A stretch of 60,974 nucleotides of DNA from Gammaproteobacteria bacterium (GTDB taxonomy: Bacteria > Pseudomonadota > Gammaproteobacteria > UWMA-0217): NCBI GenBank assembly GCA_026981985.1, contig JALSHZ010000081.1, positions 1 through 60,974 of the forward strand, read 5' to 3'. The translations under genes were made by a program, and so were the position numbers. The notes under the pieces were generated by a model. It did not search any database. It was given only the letters and a program-made list of their open reading frames with translations, and had not been told where the DNA came from. Of this stretch, positions 58,646-60,974 are shown piece by piece (position 1 is the first letter of the stretch; every line of letters starts with the position of its first letter).

Positions 58646-59704
58646 TCACTCCACCTTCCGCAGCCGCGCATGCACCTTGCGCCCACTCTTTTCCGATACG
58701 AACCAGCCAATCAACGAGTCATCGGAGTTCGAGACTGAGAACTCTCCTTTGCCCACGCCAGCAATTTGAAAGCGAAATTTGCCCGGCATGTTTTTGACAA
58801 ACCTGCCACTGCCCGTCCCCTTGCCTGCCAATGTCACCTGCAGCCGTCCGCCCTGAAGTGGCCTGATCATCAGCTCAATGCCTTTATTTTTATTGACCCA
58901 ACGCCCGGACAAGCCTGGCACTGGGTCTTCCTGCTGCACCTCATTCACCGAGGCAGCCGGGGCAACCCTGGGTTTTGCTGCTGCAACTGCGGCTACCGGT
59001 TCGGCCCGCTCCCCAGCATCTGCAAGCACCGTCGTCGGACCACCTGGCGGCTCACGGTCACCCGCTGCTGGCGCAGCAACGGGTTGGTCGGGAGATGAGC
59101 CGCTGCCGGCTGATGGCCAATACCACCAACCAGCCACCAGCAACAACGATGCAATGATGGCTCCGCCGATGGCAGTGCTGCGGGAACGCGGTGCCGGCGC
59201 GGGATCGATGTCATGCGCCTGCTGCTGTTGCAGGCCATCGACCTGCCGAAGAATATCAATCAGACCGGATACGTCATGATCCCAGCGCTGCTGCTTATCC
59301 GAGATTTCGTAGAACTGTTTATCCCGCAACCAGCCAATCTTGCCCAGATCAAGATCCCGCGACAGTCTCGCCCCTTCGATAAAGACGGGAATCACCGCAA
59401 CACCGAGTTCACGCGCCCGCTCCAGTTCCAGCTCGACGTAGTTGACTGGATCATCCTGGCGGCGGCGCCAGATGTCTTCCCAGTGACGCCCGATCACAAG
59501 GACCAGCGCTGCTGCCTCCCGCAGGTTGCGTTCAATAGCCTTGCGCCAGTCACTGCCGCCGCGAATATCCTCGACATCGCGGAACACCTCGTCTGTTCCA
59601 AATGCCTTTTCGAGTTCGTCTTCCAGGCGGGCGACATAGCCGGGGACATCATCACGACGATAACTGAGAAAAATTTTCCTTTTTGCCACGGCGCTGCTCC
59701 CCAT
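58646..59704 (-). CDS. Membrane-anchored TIR-domain protein
   Basis: A 352-residue protein of unknown role. Residues about 8-155 are a TIR domain: RKIFLSYRRDD (first strand and box 1), FRDVEDIRGGSDWRKAIERNL, ALVLVIGRHW, and NYVELELERARELGVAVIPV, where E93 aligns with the catalytic glutamate of NAD-cleaving TIRs. One membrane helix follows at about 178-196, then a Pro/Ala-rich linker (200-270) and a small C-terminal beta-rich domain (about 272-352, LSGRWVNKNKGIELMI). Topology would put TIR in the cytoplasm and the tail in the periplasm. A GTG at 59689 with a better ribosome site could be the true start. It is divergent from the 7TM gene. Confidence 0.85.
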   Translation of the reverse strand: MGSSAVAKRKIFLSYRRDDVPGYVARLEDELEKAFGTDEVFRDVEDIRGGSDWRKAIERNLREAAALVLVIGRHWEDIWRRRQDDPVNYVELELERARELGVAVIPVFIEGARLSRDLDLGKIGWLRDKQFYEISDKQQRWDHDVSGLIDILRQVDGLQQQQAHDIDPAPAPRSRSTAIGGAIIASLLLVAGWWYWPSAGSGSSPDQPVAAPAAGDREPPGGPTTVLADAGERAEPVAAVAAAKPRVAPAASVNEVQQEDPVPGLSGRWVNKNKGIELMIRPLQGGRLQVTLAGKGTGSGRFVKNMPGKFRFQIAGVGKGEFSVSNSDDSLIGWFVSEKSGRKVHARLRKVE

Positions 59705-59825
59705 GTCCTGTTGCTGTAACTATAGCCTTCGTTCAGGAAAAATGCCGCGACCCAGGCGCCATGGCCGGATTGCCAGCCTTTGTACCAACAGCTATTCTCA
59801 GCGCACTTCGACTCAGCAGAAAGCA

Positions 59826-60849
59826 ATGCCCACTTTCCGACCATCGAATCCATTGACGACACTGCTGATGATACTGGCGCTGTTCATAGCCATATGCCAA
59901 GTCACCGTGGCCGGTCCTGTCAATATCGATACTACGTCTTCGGAACCCCCACCGAACACACTGCAATACCTCGAAGACCCTGACGGCAGTCTGACTCTGG
60001 AAGAAATATCATCTCCCGCTTTCGATCACCGCTTTCGACAGAACGAAAGTGACGTGCCACGATTTGGCCGCACCCGCTCCACCTACTGGCTACGCCTGCC
60101 GGTTGTACACAATAACGACCATGATCACTATTTGCTGATCGATCACCCCATCATCGGTACAGCGCAACTCTATGCAGTGCCAATCGCTACCAAGCAAGGC
60201 AGCGAGCCGTCAGCCACAACAAGCCTTGAACGCATCAGTTACCGCACGCCGCTGTTTCGGCTCGATCTGCCACACGGCCAGCCCATGATGCTCTATCTGC
60301 GCGCCTATAACGGCAAGGCGTTGCTGGAATTCCCGATTCGCTTCCTCTCTTCCGAGCGATTACTGCGGCAGAGCATTTTCGACTACGGCTTTTTTGCATC
60401 CATCCTCGTCTCGCTCTGCGTTCTCGCGGCATACAATCTCTTGCTGTACATCAACTTGCGTGAACCCAGCCTGCTGGCGCTGGTAATACTCATTGGCTCC
60501 ACGCTACTGGTGACCTACCAGGACAGCAATCTGCTGCCCTGGCTGGAGCCACTGAACAGCCCGGACAGCTATTTCTTCTCCCTGCCACTGATACTGACGA
60601 TCGCCTCGGCGCTTAACTTCTGGAAGCATGTCAATAACGGGCAAGACCCACTACTGGACAAGATCTGCCGCTGGGTGCCTGCGGCATTGATCGCAACCCT
60701 GCCATTCCTCGGCCTGGTTCCCTCACTGGAACGCGTACTCTACCTGCTCGCCGTCATACTGAGTGCCATCACGCTGCCGCTGATCATTCGCTCCCTCCCC
60801 GGCCTCAATCACACAAGCAGACAAAATGCCATTGCCGCGATTGTTTTTC
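59826..60849 (+). pseudogene. 7TM receptor with extracellular 7TMR-DISMED2 domain, interrupted by an insertion sequence
   Basis: The protein begins MPTFRPSNPL with a signal-anchor (about 9-29), followed by a 7TMR-DISMED2 sensory domain (about 55-180; STYWLRLPVVHNND and YLLIDHPIIGTAQLYAVP) and the first membrane helices of the 7TMR-DISM bundle (from about 190). The reading frame enters an ISAs1-like end at 60850 and stops 44 bases later, before the bundle is complete and before any output domain (kinase, cyclase or GGDEF). The rest may lie beyond the insertion, outside the window. The ATG at 59826 is chosen; a longer upstream frame has no support. Confidence 0.75.
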
Positions 60850-60974
60850 CAGGGCGAGCGCATATAAACTCCCATAAAACCAGCAAGATATGAGATCATA
60901 CAGAGAAACCACATTAGGAGTTTCCCGTGACCGCCTGCTTGATTGAACACTTTTCGCCGTTAGAAGACCCTCGT
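60850..60974 (+). mobile_element. Left end of an ISAs1-family insertion sequence (partial)
   Basis: CAGGGCGAGCGCATATAA at 60850 resembles the terminal repeat of ISAs1-family elements. It is followed 77 bases later by a transposase start. The element runs off the window. Its insertion cuts the 7TM receptor gene. Confidence 0.75.
60927..60974 (+). CDS. ISAs1-family transposase, N-terminal 16 codons
   Basis: A GTG start with AGGAG 6 bases upstream opens a frame reading MTACLIEHFSPLEDPR. IEHFxxLEDPR is the characteristic N-terminus of ISAs1/H-repeat DDE transposases. The gene continues past the window end. Too short for a stronger call. Confidence 0.72.
   Translation, partial: MTACLIEHFSPLEDPR

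Overview
The window reads as a chromosomal segment of a gammaproteobacterium. Evidence is the gene order pnp-rpsO-(repeats)-truB-rbfA-infB-nusA-rimP-tRNA-fMet, a 14-gene nuoA-N complex I operon, tpiA-secG-tRNA-Leu(GAG), xseB-ispA and a classical argA. TusA/DsrE2-type sulfur-carrier genes, a rubrerythrin cluster and many intergenic palindromic repeats suggest a sulfur-oxidising, Chromatiales-like lineage; that placement is inference.

Layout. 0-4.9 kb: a decayed BrnT/BrnA toxin-antitoxin pair, thrC, a repeat element with 48-bp tandem units, tag, and a TetR regulator followed by tusA and a broken dsrE2. 4.9-6.2 kb: an ECF sigma factor and its anti-sigma factor. 6.3-15.3 kb (minus strand): the translation and RNA-decay operon, ending upstream at initiator tRNA. 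15.5-16.8 kb: a secreted calcium-repeat protein. 17.0-31.4 kb: nuoN to nuoA on the minus strand. 32-33.2 kb: tRNA-Leu, secG, tpiA. 33.4-36 kb: DUF3501, an Fe-S protein and rubrerythrin behind a PerR-like palindrome. 36.2-40.6 kb (plus strand): xseB, ispA, argA, a cpdA-like phosphodiesterase and a SirB1-like protein. 40.6-44 kb (minus): an OmpA protein and a large surface protein. 45-49.4 kb: a GH17-GT2 beta-glucan synthase convergent with a phosphoglycerol-transferase-like protein, together a likely periplasmic glucan module. 50-57.8 kb (plus): acetate/solute uptake and activation (DUF4212 plus symporter, CBS-DUF294 protein, exonuclease, acs). 58.6-60.97 kb: a membrane-anchored TIR protein, and a 7TM receptor gene cut by the left end of an ISAs1-family insertion sequence.

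The most unusual features are not the core genes. (i) A family of intergenic elements shares the terminal inverted repeat TAACTRCTCAG; two large palindrome-rich members lie in inverted orientation around the DUF294-exonuclease-acs segment. (ii) A 16-bp palindrome TTGACYGNNCRGTCAA occurs three times around the TetR/tusA locus and once more between tRNA-Leu and nuoA. (iii) There is a predicted phosphoglycerol-decorated beta-glucan pair, and (iv) a TIR-transmembrane-periplasmic protein. No CRISPR array, prophage or rRNA was seen. All calls come from reading the sequence; no database search was run.
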